Assembly (NCBI GenBank): GCA_017551095.1
Contig: JAFZMQ010000027.1
Span: 1 to 39,413, forward strand
Reading direction: 5' to 3'
DNA: 39,413 nucleotides
From: Clostridia bacterium
Lineage (GTDB): Bacteria; Bacillota; Clostridia; UBA1381
Shown here: positions 1 through 7,136 of the stretch, piece by piece
Layout: the number at the start of each line of letters is the position of its first letter
Position numbering within the stretch: position 1 is the stretch's first letter
Position numbers and translations under genes: made by a program
Notes under the pieces: generated by a model
Databases searched by the model: none
Told to the model about the DNA's origin: nothing
The model's input: only the letters and a program-made list of their open reading frames with translations

Positions 1-19
1 ACAACCTCAAAAGGAAGAA

Positions 20-135
<116 letters not shown>

Positions 136-143
136 ACAAAAAA

Positions 144-175
144 AGAATCCGAAAGTAGTAGTATTTTCGGATTCT
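144..175 (-). terminator. hairpin between 5S and tRNA-Asn
   Basis: A perfect 10-11 bp inverted repeat (GAATCCGAAA at 145-154 with its complement at 165-174) is preceded on the plus strand by a run of A. Read on the minus strand it is a stem followed by seven T, as in an intrinsic terminator. On the plus strand there is no U-tract, so the rRNA transcript could read through into tRNA-Asn. It could instead be an rRNA processing stem. Confidence 0.45.
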
Positions 176-182
176 ACCATAT

Positions 183-258
183 GCCCACTTAGCTCAATCG
201 GTAGAGCATGCGGCTGTTAACCGCAGGGTCGTAGGTTCAAGTCCTACAGTGGGCGCCA
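183..258 (+). tRNA. tRNA-Asn (anticodon GTT)
   Basis: Full cloverleaf. Acceptor stem GCCCACT/AGTGGGC; anticodon stem TGCGG/CCGCA enclosing loop CTGTTAA with anticodon GTT; T arm GTAGGTTCAAGTCCTAC. The 3' CCA is encoded (GCCA at 255-258). It is probably co-transcribed with the rRNA operon, as no separate promoter is seen between it and 5S. Confidence 0.98.
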
Positions 259-260
259 CG

Positions 261-298
261 TCGGAACAAGCGGAAAATCGCTCGTTCCGATTTTTTTA
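261..298 (+). terminator. terminator of rRNA/tRNA operon
   Basis: Stem TCGGAACAAGCG (261-272) pairs with CGCTCGTTCCGA (279-290) with a single mismatch, followed by seven T (291-297). A strong intrinsic terminator that closes the rRNA-tRNA transcript. Confidence 0.93.
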
Positions 299-340
299 TA
301 AAAAATCGGAAGCTCTCTGCTGACCGCTGTTCCTCCTCTT

Positions 341-422
341 TCGCAAAAAGTCACGCTCGGTTTTCCTACTCGTTTGTAAATGCACTCGTTTACGGAAAAC
401 TTTCGCTACCAACTTTTTGCGA
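341..422. repeat. 82-bp nested imperfect palindrome
   Basis: Three nested inverted repeats share one centre: TCGCAAAAAGT (341-351)/ACTTTTTGCGA (412-422), 11 of 11; GTTTTCC (360-366)/GGAAAAC (394-400), 7 of 7; GTAAA (376-380)/TTTAC (389-393). It fills most of the spacer between the tRNA terminator and the HTH gene. It could fold as a long interrupted hairpin or be a small MITE-like element. No coding gene is seen in it. Confidence 0.7.
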
Positions 423-462
423 TTTTTAGTGTATCTAAACCGTTTAATTTTTCTACAAAAAA

Positions 463-666
463 TCACTCATCTTTTATAAATATCATTATGTCGGAAACAT
501 TACATTCAAGAATAGTGCACAAATCATTCAATGTCACCGTAGTAATTGGCTTGTTATGCTTCAATCTGTCGAGAAGTCCTCGACTGATATTATACTTTGT
601 TATAAGTTTATATGTTGATATTCCTTTTTTCTTTAAAGTATTGTAAAAAGGTTCATAGCAAATCAT
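463..666 (-). CDS. small Cro/CI-type HTH transcriptional regulator
   Basis: The 67-aa product is little more than one helix-turn-helix of the compact XRE/YozG-like (HTH_26) type. The segments STYKLITKYNISRGLLDRLK and TTVTLNDLCTILECNVSDIM match the usual recognition-helix and 'L..LC..L.C...DI' pattern of that family. The ATG at 666 is preferred over the GTG at 675 because AGGGTGA sits 6 nt before it. It diverges from a 77-aa gene, and a palindrome covers both promoter -35 boxes, so autoregulation and control of the neighbour is a reasonable inference. DNA target and signal are unknown. Confidence 0.82.
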   Translation of the reverse strand: MICYEPFYNTLKKKGISTYKLITKYNISRGLLDRLKHNKPITTVTLNDLCTILECNVSDIMIFIKDE

Positions 667-683
667 TATTATCACCCTATTTA

Positions 684-712
684 ATGATAAAATATGCTTT
701 TATTATTGACAA
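684..712 (-). promoter_or_regulatory. putative sigma-A promoter of the HTH gene
   Basis: On the minus strand TTGTCA (712-707), a 17-nt spacer, then TATCAT (689-684). The predicted start of transcription falls almost on the ribosome-binding site, so the leader would be very short. The -35 overlaps that of the divergent promoter. Confidence 0.45.
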
Positions 713-734
713 TTGTCGATATATAGGGTATAAT
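706..734 (+). promoter_or_regulatory. consensus sigma-A promoter for the 77-aa gene
   Basis: TTGACA (706-711), 17-nt spacer, TATAAT (729-734): a perfect match to consensus. The -35 is overlapped by the palindrome GACAATTGTC (708-717). A promoter this strong covered by a dyad suggests tight repression. Confidence 0.85.
708..717. promoter_or_regulatory. palindromic operator candidate
   Basis: GACAATTGTC is a perfect 10-bp palindrome, and flanking bases 705-706 and 719-720 extend the symmetry. It covers the -35 hexamers of both divergent promoters. It is likely to be a binding site for the adjacent HTH protein; this is inference from position only. Confidence 0.5.
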
Positions 735-761
735 TTTTAAAATTATTTAGGAGGTAATATT

Positions 762-995
762 ATGCATATAAAACTTGAATTGTTGAAAGGAGCAATTTGT
801 GATGCAATAACATCAGGATTAACATATACAGAGATTGATGCGGATAAAATTGCAGATACAATGGCAATAGATGCATTATCGGAAATAAAGGAAATAATAA
901 AAGATAACACAAAATCGGATTTTGATGTAGTAGAAGAAATTGTACGCGTTTTTGAAAAATACAATATTGACATTGGCGGAAGACATGATTTTTAA
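762..995 (+). CDS. 77-aa protein of unknown function
   Basis: A real gene on expression signals: consensus promoter at 706-734 and an AGGAGGT ribosome-binding site 6-7 nt before the ATG. The product is small and acidic, with no signal peptide, membrane segment or cysteine pair beyond one Cys near residue 13. It reads as largely helical (AIDALSEIKEIIK, DVVEEIVRVFEKY) and ends IGGRHDF. I do not recognise a family. It is divergent from and probably controlled by the HTH gene at 463-666. It could be an accessory partner or regulated target of that protein, but it does not resemble a known toxin or antitoxin. Confidence 0.75.
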   Translation: MHIKLELLKGAICDAITSGLTYTEIDADKIADTMAIDALSEIKEIIKDNTKSDFDVVEEIVRVFEKYNIDIGGRHDF

Positions 996-1001
996 TTTTT
1001 G

Positions 1002-1505
1002 CTAACTTATAAATAGCGGAATATTCGGCGGATATAATGTGAAAGTTATGAACAAGCAGATTATTAAAATTTGGAGCAATTGAAGGAGCTTGTTGTACTT
1101 ATTAACCTTGCAGGAAACGGTCAATTTATAGGCAATACAAAAGGACACAATAACGCTGATATAGAATATCGCTATGTCGGCAAACGCTGTATGAAATCCC
1201 AAAATCCCTGAATATGTGTAAAACATAACTATTATTGATAAAACACCTAAAAGTTCGCCAAAAATCATAGCGGAATTAAGGCAAGGATATTCCTTGCCGA
1301 TTTTTTTGTTAAGGTAAAAAGAGTATATAAGCATAGGGAAAAACAGCAGTTTTGTATGCTCCCAAACCGACTCATTTATAGGAGTAAAAAAACCGACAAA
1401 AATATTGTTTCCCGACCATTTATATACAAAATGAAAGAGTGTTCCAAGCACAGAAACAAAAATTATTCCGATAATAATATATTTTTTCAAACTTTTCACA
1501 TACAT
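1002..1505 (-). CDS. five-helix membrane protein (DUF6512-like)
   Basis: A 167-aa integral membrane protein with about five hydrophobic segments: residues ~8-28, 50-64, 78-98, 105-130 and 142-160. The FFTPINESVWEHTKLLFFP stretch after the first helix is typical of the DUF6512 family as I recall it; function is unknown. The ATG at 1505 is chosen; a GTG one codon upstream is possible, and the ribosome-binding site is poor (CGGTG). A minus-strand TTGGCA-17-AATAAT (1546-1518) could be its promoter but would leave almost no leader. It faces away from the symporter gene and stops 6 nt from the 77-aa gene. Confidence 0.8.
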   Translation of the reverse strand: MYVKSLKKYIIIGIIFVSVLGTLFHFVYKWSGNNIFVGFFTPINESVWEHTKLLFFPMLIYSFYLNKKIGKEYPCLNSAMIFGELLGVLSIIVMFYTYSGILGFHTAFADIAIFYISVIVSFCIAYKLTVSCKVNKYNKLLQLLQILIICLFITFTLYPPNIPLFIS

Positions 1506-1517
1506 CACCGATATATG

Positions 1518-1546
1518 ATTATTATGAAAAAAGAAAAATATGCCAA
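1518..1546 (-). promoter_or_regulatory. weak promoter candidate for the membrane protein
   Basis: TTGGCA (1546-1541), 17-nt spacer, AATAAT (1523-1518), each five of six to consensus. The predicted start site is only a few bases from the initiation codon, which lowers confidence. Confidence 0.35.
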
Positions 1547-1550
1547 TTTA

Positions 1551-1579
1551 TTGACGAATTACGGCAATTGTGCTATAAT
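1551..1579 (+). promoter_or_regulatory. sigma-A promoter of the symporter gene
   Basis: TTGACG (1551-1556), 17-nt spacer, TATAAT (1574-1579) with an extended -10 TG at 1571-1572. The leader to the ATG at 1621 is about 35 nt. Confidence 0.85.
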
Positions 1580-1620
1580 GTCTTGGTTATTTGGAGCAAA
1601 AAAGAAAGGATTGATTCAAA

Positions 1621-3186
1621 ATGGCAGCAACAATATTTTTGCTAATTATTTTTTTTGCGGTAATGATAGGCGTAGGCGTGTATTGCCGTAAAAATGCGAC
1701 TGATGTAAACGGATTTGTCTTGGCAGGAAGAAGCGTAGGACCATGGCTTACCGCTTTCGCCTTTGGCACATCATATTTTTCCGCAGTAATTTTCGTGGGA
1801 TATGCAGGACAGTTCGGCTGGAACTTCGGCTTGGCGTCAACCTGGATAGGTCTTGGCAACGCCTTTATCGGCTCACTTTTGGCATGGAGCATTTTAGGAC
1901 GCAGAACGCGTATTATGACGCAGTATTTGGACAGCAAAACAATGCCCGATTTCTTCGGCAGCCGTTATGATTCAAAGGCACTTAAAGTTTTCGCATCTAT
2001 TATAGTGTTCGTGTTTTTAATACCGTATACGGCGTCTTTGTATAACGGACTTTCCAGCCTGTTTAACATTGCATTTTCCGTTCCGTATTGGGTATGTATT
2101 CTGATTATGGCAGTTTTAACGGGACTTTATGTTATCTTCGGCGGATATATGGCAACGGCGATAAACGACTTTATCCAGGGCATAGTTATGCTTTTCGGTA
2201 TTGTAATTGTAATTGCGTCGGTGCTTTTGAGCAAGGGCGGATTTATTCAGGCAGTTAACGACCTATCGCAGATTAAAGCAGAGGGAACGGCATTAAACGG
2301 TGCATTTACGGCATTTTTAGGACCGGACCCGCTGTCGCTTTTGTTCGTTGTTATTTTGACTTCTTTGGGAACTTGGGGACTTCCGCAGATGGTCGGGAAA
2401 TTCTACTCGATAAAGAGCGAGGACTCTGTCCGTAAAGGCACGATTATTTCTACATTTTTTGCAATAATTGTGGCGGGTGGATGTTATTTCTTAGGCGGAT
2501 TCGGAAGACTTTTCACACCGGAAACAACGGCAGAGGGCAAAATTTTGTTCGACACGGTTGTGCCGTCAATGCTTAAAGGTTTAAACCCGATTGTAATAGG
2601 AATTGTAATCGTTTTGGTGCTTTCCGCATCAATGTCAACCCTTTCGTCGCTTGTTTTAACATCAAGCTCAACGCTAACGCTTGATGTAATAGTGCCAAGC
2701 CGCAAAAAAGAGACTTCTGAAAAAATGACGGTTTTGGTTATGCGGCTGTTTATCGTGTTCTTTATCATAATTTCTGCAATTATTGCAGTAGTTAAGGACG
2801 CAAACCCGGGCTTTACCTTTATTGCACAGATGATGGGCGTTTCGTGGGGGGCATTGGCAGGAGCATTTTTAGCACCCTTCCTCTATGGGCTCTATTGGAA
2901 ACGCACAACAAAAGCCTCGGCTTTCGTGTGCTTTATCTACGGCACGGTTTTGATGATTTTCCAGATGTATGTAAGCCTTTCGGGAATGAAATTCGAAAAC
3001 GCATTTATGGCGTATATGTTCAACAACTCAATCCGCTCGGGCGTTTTGGCAATGGTTGGGGGGCTGATTATTGTACCGATAGTTTCCGCATTCACAAAAG
3101 CACCTAAAAAGGAGCTTGTAGAAAGTGCATTCTCTTGTTACAATAAAGAGGTAGTAACGGTTGCAAAGGATTCGTTAGGAGAATAA
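1621..3186 (+). CDS. sodium:solute symporter (SSS family)
   Basis: A 521-aa polytopic protein with about 13 hydrophobic helices, the usual size for solute:sodium symporters (PutP/PanF superfamily). Family marks include DVNGFVLAGRSVGPWLTAFA after helix 1, VIFGGYMATAINDFIQGIVM in the middle, and the Ser/Thr-rich SASMSTLSSLVLTSSSTLTL that carries the conserved Na+-site hydroxyls. It couples inward Na+ flux to uptake of an organic solute; the substrate cannot be told from sequence. AAAGGA lies 10 nt before the ATG. Three bases separate its stop from the next gene, so the two are probably one transcript. Confidence 0.93.
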   Translation: MAATIFLLIIFFAVMIGVGVYCRKNATDVNGFVLAGRSVGPWLTAFAFGTSYFSAVIFVGYAGQFGWNFGLASTWIGLGNAFIGSLLAWSILGRRTRIMTQYLDSKTMPDFFGSRYDSKALKVFASIIVFVFLIPYTASLYNGLSSLFNIAFSVPYWVCILIMAVLTGLYVIFGGYMATAINDFIQGIVMLFGIVIVIASVLLSKGGFIQAVNDLSQIKAEGTALNGAFTAFLGPDPLSLLFVVILTSLGTWGLPQMVGKFYSIKSEDSVRKGTIISTFFAIIVAGGCYFLGGFGRLFTPETTAEGKILFDTVVPSMLKGLNPIVIGIVIVLVLSASMSTLSSLVLTSSSTLTLDVIVPSRKKETSEKMTVLVMRLFIVFFIIISAIIAVVKDANPGFTFIAQMMGVSWGALAGAFLAPFLYGLYWKRTTKASAFVCFIYGTVLMIFQMYVSLSGMKFENAFMAYMFNNSIRSGVLAMVGGLIIVPIVSAFTKAPKKELVESAFSCYNKEVVTVAKDSLGE

Positions 3187-3189
3187 AAA

Positions 3190-3639
3190 ATGACGAGAAA
3201 AGAAAAAGCTATGGAGCTCTTTGAGAGCGGATATAATTGCTCACAGTCGGTAGTGTTGGCGTTTTCCGACATGACAGGAGTAGATGAAAAGTTACTTGCC
3301 AAGCTTTCCAGCTCATTCGGCGGAGGAATGGGACGGCTTCGTGAGGTCTGCGGAGCAGTCACGGGAATGTTTATAGTCGCAGGACTTTTGTACGGATATG
3401 AAGATGCGGAAACGGGCGAAAAAAAGGCAGAGCATTATGCGAGAATACAAAAGTTGGCGTCACGCTTTTCCGAAGAAACAGGCACGATAATATGCCGTGA
3501 GCTTTTGGGACTTGATAAAAAGAAAGATAGTCCGACTCCTGAAAAAAGGACGGCGAAATATTATGAAGAACGCCCCTGCCGACGACTTGTCGGCTTGGCG
3601 GCGGAAATCTTGGAAGAAATGATAAAAGAAAACGAATAG
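3190..3639 (+). CDS. C_GCAxxG_C_C family protein
   Basis: 149 aa with the Cys pattern that names the family: C17 (GYNCSQSVV), C54 (VCGAVTG), then C near residues 100 (IICRELLG) and 130 (RPCRRLVG). The four cysteines suggest a metal or redox centre; no function is established for the family. Many members follow transporters or oxidoreductases. Here it directly follows the symporter with a 3-nt gap and is likely co-transcribed. The stop codon lies in the left arm of the shared terminator hairpin. Confidence 0.92.
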   Translation: MTRKEKAMELFESGYNCSQSVVLAFSDMTGVDEKLLAKLSSSFGGGMGRLREVCGAVTGMFIVAGLLYGYEDAETGEKKAEHYARIQKLASRFSEETGTIICRELLGLDKKKDSPTPEKRTAKYYEERPCRRLVGLAAEILEEMIKENE

Positions 3640-3660
3640 CACAGCATAAGCTGTGCTATT
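3635..3660. terminator. bidirectional terminator carrying both stop codons
   Basis: Perfect 11-bp inverted repeat AATAGCACAGC (3635-3645)/GCTGTGCTATT (3650-3660) with an ATAA loop. It separates convergent genes. The TAG of the plus-strand gene is in the left arm and the TAG of holA is in the right arm. The A/T ends of the stem serve as the U-tract in each direction. Confidence 0.85.
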
Positions 3661-4672
3661 TTAGTGATTCTGCGACATATTCGATTAAAGCGGACCATTC
3701 GTCAATTAAGCCTTGTTTTATTTTAAGGTCATATTCCGCAGTTTTGCAAATCCGGTCTATCAAAAATTTTTCCGAAAATTTGCGTGATGTTTCGGCATAC
3801 TTCCTTGCCGTATTGTACTTTACGCCTAATTTTTGGCTTATAAAGTCATAGTTTGCTCCGCTTTCCAAAAGCAGCTTCGCTTTTAAAAGCCGGTCAAAAT
3901 TCGAGTTCAAAAGATAAAGAATACCAAATGCAGAAGAATTACTTTCTTTAAGCTGTAAAAGCGTTTTCATGGCGGTGTCCCTGTCGCCTTTTGAAATGGC
4001 GTCGGTGATGTCAAAAATCACAACGCTCATAGGCTTTGAAACGGCTTTATCTATATCGCTTTTAAAAATCTCGCCTTCACAGTAATTAAAGAGCTTGTAA
4101 AGCTCGTTTTTTATGTTATTAAGACCGGGGTCACATAGCTCCAAAAGATATTCTGCCGCCGATTTTGATATTTTTCTGCCGTTTTTTTGTGCCTCACGCA
4201 CAATCCATGCCGTCAGCTCATAGGGCTGCAAATAGCAAAATTCAACGGAAAGTCCGTATTTTGCGACGGTTTTGTAACTGCTGCTCCTTTTATCGACATC
4301 ATACTCATCAAAAACGACGATAACAAAATCGGGCAGATTTTTAAGCTTTTCTATCCAGAACGCCACCATTTCGGGAGACAGAGCAGGTTTTGCCTTGAAA
4401 ATACCGCTATCCTTTACAATAACAACCTTTTTCTCCGCCATAACGGGAAAGGCATCTATCGCACCGTCGATTTTATCGGCATCAAAATCCTTGCCGTCTA
4501 AAAAAACACGGTTAAAATCGCCAAAGCCGTCGTCGGGGATTAAGTTTATCATATAGTTTACATATGAATCCTTAACAAAGGTTTCCTCGCCAAAAAAAAG
4601 GTAAAGATTGCCTATATTTTTCTCCTTTAATTGCTTTTTCAGTGTTAGAAAACTATCTTCTTTTTGGGGCAT
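3656..4672 (-). CDS. holA: DNA polymerase III subunit delta
   Basis: The 338-aa product matches HolA, the clamp-loader subunit that opens the beta clamp. N-terminal markers are NLYLFFGEETFVKDSYV and a Walker-like region without a functional P-loop, as is normal for delta; the C-terminal half (FGILYLLNSNFDRLLKAK) is the helical collar domain. The ATG at 4672 is used because GGAGGG lies 7 nt upstream; the longer reading would start at a TTG. It overlaps the end of comEC by 20 nt, the usual comEC-holA order in Firmicutes, and is probably translationally coupled. Confidence 0.94.
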   Translation of the reverse strand: MPQKEDSFLTLKKQLKEKNIGNLYLFFGEETFVKDSYVNYMINLIPDDGFGDFNRVFLDGKDFDADKIDGAIDAFPVMAEKKVVIVKDSGIFKAKPALSPEMVAFWIEKLKNLPDFVIVVFDEYDVDKRSSSYKTVAKYGLSVEFCYLQPYELTAWIVREAQKNGRKISKSAAEYLLELCDPGLNNIKNELYKLFNYCEGEIFKSDIDKAVSKPMSVVIFDITDAISKGDRDTAMKTLLQLKESNSSAFGILYLLNSNFDRLLKAKLLLESGANYDFISQKLGVKYNTARKYAETSRKFSEKFLIDRICKTAEYDLKIKQGLIDEWSALIEYVAESLK

Positions 4673-6977
4673 TCTGATTCCCTCCAATCAATGAATTGTA
4701 TTTTATGTTTCCCTTCTTATCTACCTTTAACCGTATATCGCCAAGGCGGTCTGTTCTTAAAACAACCGAGCCCATATTTTCGAGCTTTGCGATAACCTCT
4801 TTATTCGGAAGCCCGTATCTGTTGCCTTTGCCGACGCTGATTACGGCAATACGCGGATTTACCAAATCAAGAAAGGCAAAATCGTTGGCATCCTTTGAGC
4901 CGTGATGTCCGACCTTTAAAACATCAATATTTTGCGGAGGCAAAAGGTCCTCCTCCGCCTCAAAATCACCGGTAAATAGTGCGGAAAAGTCGCCGTAATC
5001 TGCTGTTATTACCAAGGAGGTGTCGTTTTCGTTTTCCTTGTCTATAAGAGTGTTATCGGGGGCGATAACGGAAAGAGTCAGCCCCGAGCGGAATTGTATC
5101 TTGTCACCAAGTCCCAGATATTCGATTTTTATATGCTTATTCTCTGCAAGTCCCTCTAATTTTTTTCGGAACTTGTTTTCAGGTGAGCAGTCAGGCATTA
5201 CAAGAGTGTTTATTTTGAGATTTTCTGCGGCGGTAATTATGCCTTCTATATGGTCTTTGTGATAATGTGAAACCACGGCGACATCTATATGCGTAAATCC
5301 GTGCGATATGAGATATGGCAGAAAAACACTTTCACCGATATTGTAATTTTCCTCATAATCACTTGCACCGCCGCCGTCAATTAAAACTGTTTCGCCTCTG
5401 CTCGTATGTAATACCGCCGCGTCGCCCTGATCGACATTCACAAAATAAATCCCGAGCGAATTTATGCTGAAATCAAGAGCAATACAGATGAAAAGTCCTG
5501 CGGCCGCGGAAAGTATAAGTTTAGTCTGGTATGTGTTGAATTTTGACTTAACCGCACGGATGAGCACCCACCACAATAGGCAATATATGATTATCTTAAT
5601 TCCCGACGGGCGAGGAAGCGTGATGTAGTAAAACGGCAGTTTTGACACCAGAACAGGAAAAATCTTTATAATTGCTATTATCCGGGAATAAACGGGCATT
5701 AAAAATCCCGTAAGTAAGCATGGAATTATAAACATAACGGGCGTAAGCAAAATCAAAACCGCAACGAAGGGCAGTATAAGCGGTATCAAAAATATCGAAT
5801 ACAGCGAAATCCCGTTAAAATAGTATGCCGCAAAGGGCAAAGTGCCGAAGGACAAAACAGTCCATAGCGTAAGCGGAGCAGAAAGCCGCTTTTTGCGTAA
5901 AATCCGCGACTTTGACAAAAAGCGGTATATCGGCTTATAGCAGACGCACAAAAGTGCCGACGAAATTATTGACATCATAAATCCGCCGTCAAAGCACAAA
6001 AGCGGATTTAAAAGTGTTAAAAGGAGTGCGACGGCGGAAACAATGCTGAGCCTGTCGGAATATCCTTTAATTTTGTTCATAACAAGAACTAATCCTGCGG
6101 TAAGCCCTGCCTTTAACGCAATAGGCGAGTTGTTTATAAATATGAGGTATAGGCAAAGCAGGATAATGAAAAATATGTTTTTCCGCTTTCTTTTGGAAAA
6201 CAGAAACGCGGCAAAAACAAGCATGACCGAAATGTGCGAAAATGGCGAATACAAAATCCGCAAAACGCCCGTCTTTGTCAAAAATGAACGGTAATCCTTG
6301 CTAAAATGGCTGCTGTCACCGAAAATCACAGCTGATGCAAAGGCAAAATCGTTTTTGCTAAGCATATTTTCCATATTGTTATAAATGTACTGCTTGGCTT
6401 TTCCTGTCAAATAATCGGGAGAAAAGCGGCTCACAGTACCGTCTTTGTTAATCTCCAAAGCGGTCAGCCGTGAAAGGATACCGCGGCTTTGGTAATAACG
6501 CCGGTAATTAAAATCAAATTCGTTTGAGCCCTCAGAAAAATCGGTCAAAAATCCCCAAGCGGTGACGGTATCGCCAAAACTCAGCTCTTTTTCGGTATTT
6601 AAGAGAATTTTTGCGTTTGTATCATATGTATTTCCAAGGTAGGAAATGGAGGATAAGTCAAGCTCATAGCGGTATTTGTACTTTGATTCCGAATTTTTAG
6701 GAAGCGAAGATACAACTCCCGTCGCTTCCACAAATTTTTCGGGGAATTCCGAAAAAAGAGGGTTCTGTGAGGATATATTATACCGGACACTGCCGAAAAT
6801 CATCATAACTGCCGCAATTGCGATTAAAAAAATCCGATATTTCATAAAAAGTTTTCCGATAATGGCGGCAACAAGCACACACAATATGAAAAGCGTAAAA
6901 TATGGCAGGTTAATAAGTGGCGACAGGACAATCCCTAAAATATACGAAACAGCACAAACAAAAACAACCGACATCAT
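4653..6977 (-). CDS. comEC: ComEC/Rec2 DNA-uptake channel
   Basis: A 774-aa membrane protein. Residues ~1-60 are hydrophobic helices; then a soluble DUF4131-like/OB region (FVEATGVVSSLPKNSESKYK); then the Competence domain with many helices (~230-500); then a C-terminal metallo-beta-lactamase domain from ~510. The MBL domain shows VDQGDAAVL, VVSHYHKDH (near residue 567) and VGHHGSKDAN, the metal-binding pattern of full-length ComEC nuclease-like domains. It carries transforming ssDNA across the membrane. AGGAG sits 9 nt before the ATG. No comEA or other competence gene is in the window, so natural competence is not shown. Confidence 0.94.
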   Translation of the reverse strand: MMSVVFVCAVSYILGIVLSPLINLPYFTLFILCVLVAAIIGKLFMKYRIFLIAIAAVMMIFGSVRYNISSQNPLFSEFPEKFVEATGVVSSLPKNSESKYKYRYELDLSSISYLGNTYDTNAKILLNTEKELSFGDTVTAWGFLTDFSEGSNEFDFNYRRYYQSRGILSRLTALEINKDGTVSRFSPDYLTGKAKQYIYNNMENMLSKNDFAFASAVIFGDSSHFSKDYRSFLTKTGVLRILYSPFSHISVMLVFAAFLFSKRKRKNIFFIILLCLYLIFINNSPIALKAGLTAGLVLVMNKIKGYSDRLSIVSAVALLLTLLNPLLCFDGGFMMSIISSALLCVCYKPIYRFLSKSRILRKKRLSAPLTLWTVLSFGTLPFAAYYFNGISLYSIFLIPLILPFVAVLILLTPVMFIIPCLLTGFLMPVYSRIIAIIKIFPVLVSKLPFYYITLPRPSGIKIIIYCLLWWVLIRAVKSKFNTYQTKLILSAAAGLFICIALDFSINSLGIYFVNVDQGDAAVLHTSRGETVLIDGGGASDYEENYNIGESVFLPYLISHGFTHIDVAVVSHYHKDHIEGIITAAENLKINTLVMPDCSPENKFRKKLEGLAENKHIKIEYLGLGDKIQFRSGLTLSVIAPDNTLIDKENENDTSLVITADYGDFSALFTGDFEAEEDLLPPQNIDVLKVGHHGSKDANDFAFLDLVNPRIAVISVGKGNRYGLPNKEVIAKLENMGSVVLRTDRLGDIRLKVDKKGNIKYNSLIGGNQNAPKRR

Positions 6978-7018
6978 TCAGAAATTCTCCTTACGCAATA
7001 ATAACGGATACAACAGAT

Positions 7019-7047
7019 ATTTTACCATAAAAGGCGAACTTTTACAA
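7019..7047 (-). promoter_or_regulatory. promoter of comEC-holA
   Basis: On the minus strand TTGTAA (7047-7042), 17-nt spacer, TAAAAT (7024-7019), with an extended -10 TGG. Moderate strength. It diverges from the alaS promoter 9 bp away. Confidence 0.65.
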
Positions 7048-7056
7048 TATCAAATA

Positions 7057-7085
7057 TTGACATTCAAAAAAAACTTTTATATAAT
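7057..7085 (+). promoter_or_regulatory. consensus promoter of alaS
   Basis: TTGACA (7057-7062), 17-nt spacer, TATAAT (7080-7085): perfect consensus. The predicted leader is only about 45 nt and contains no T-box motif or terminator. Confidence 0.88.
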
Positions 7086-7136
7086 AATAGGATAAAATAG
7101 GTATGACAATTTTTAATTCGGGAAGGTTGAAACGAT

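Noticed and set aside
463-995. Toxin-antitoxin pair
   Set aside because: The HTH gene and the 77-aa gene are divergent rather than overlapping in one operon, and the 77-aa protein has no toxin-fold motif.
1356-1691. A 111-codon plus-strand frame across the divergent spacer at 1500-1620
   Set aside because: It runs antisense to the membrane protein gene, through the symporter promoter and out of frame into the symporter; no ribosome-binding site.
4672-4687. Start of holA at the TTG at 4687
   Set aside because: The codons between 4687 and 4672 are themselves the GGAGGG ribosome-binding site for the ATG at 4672.
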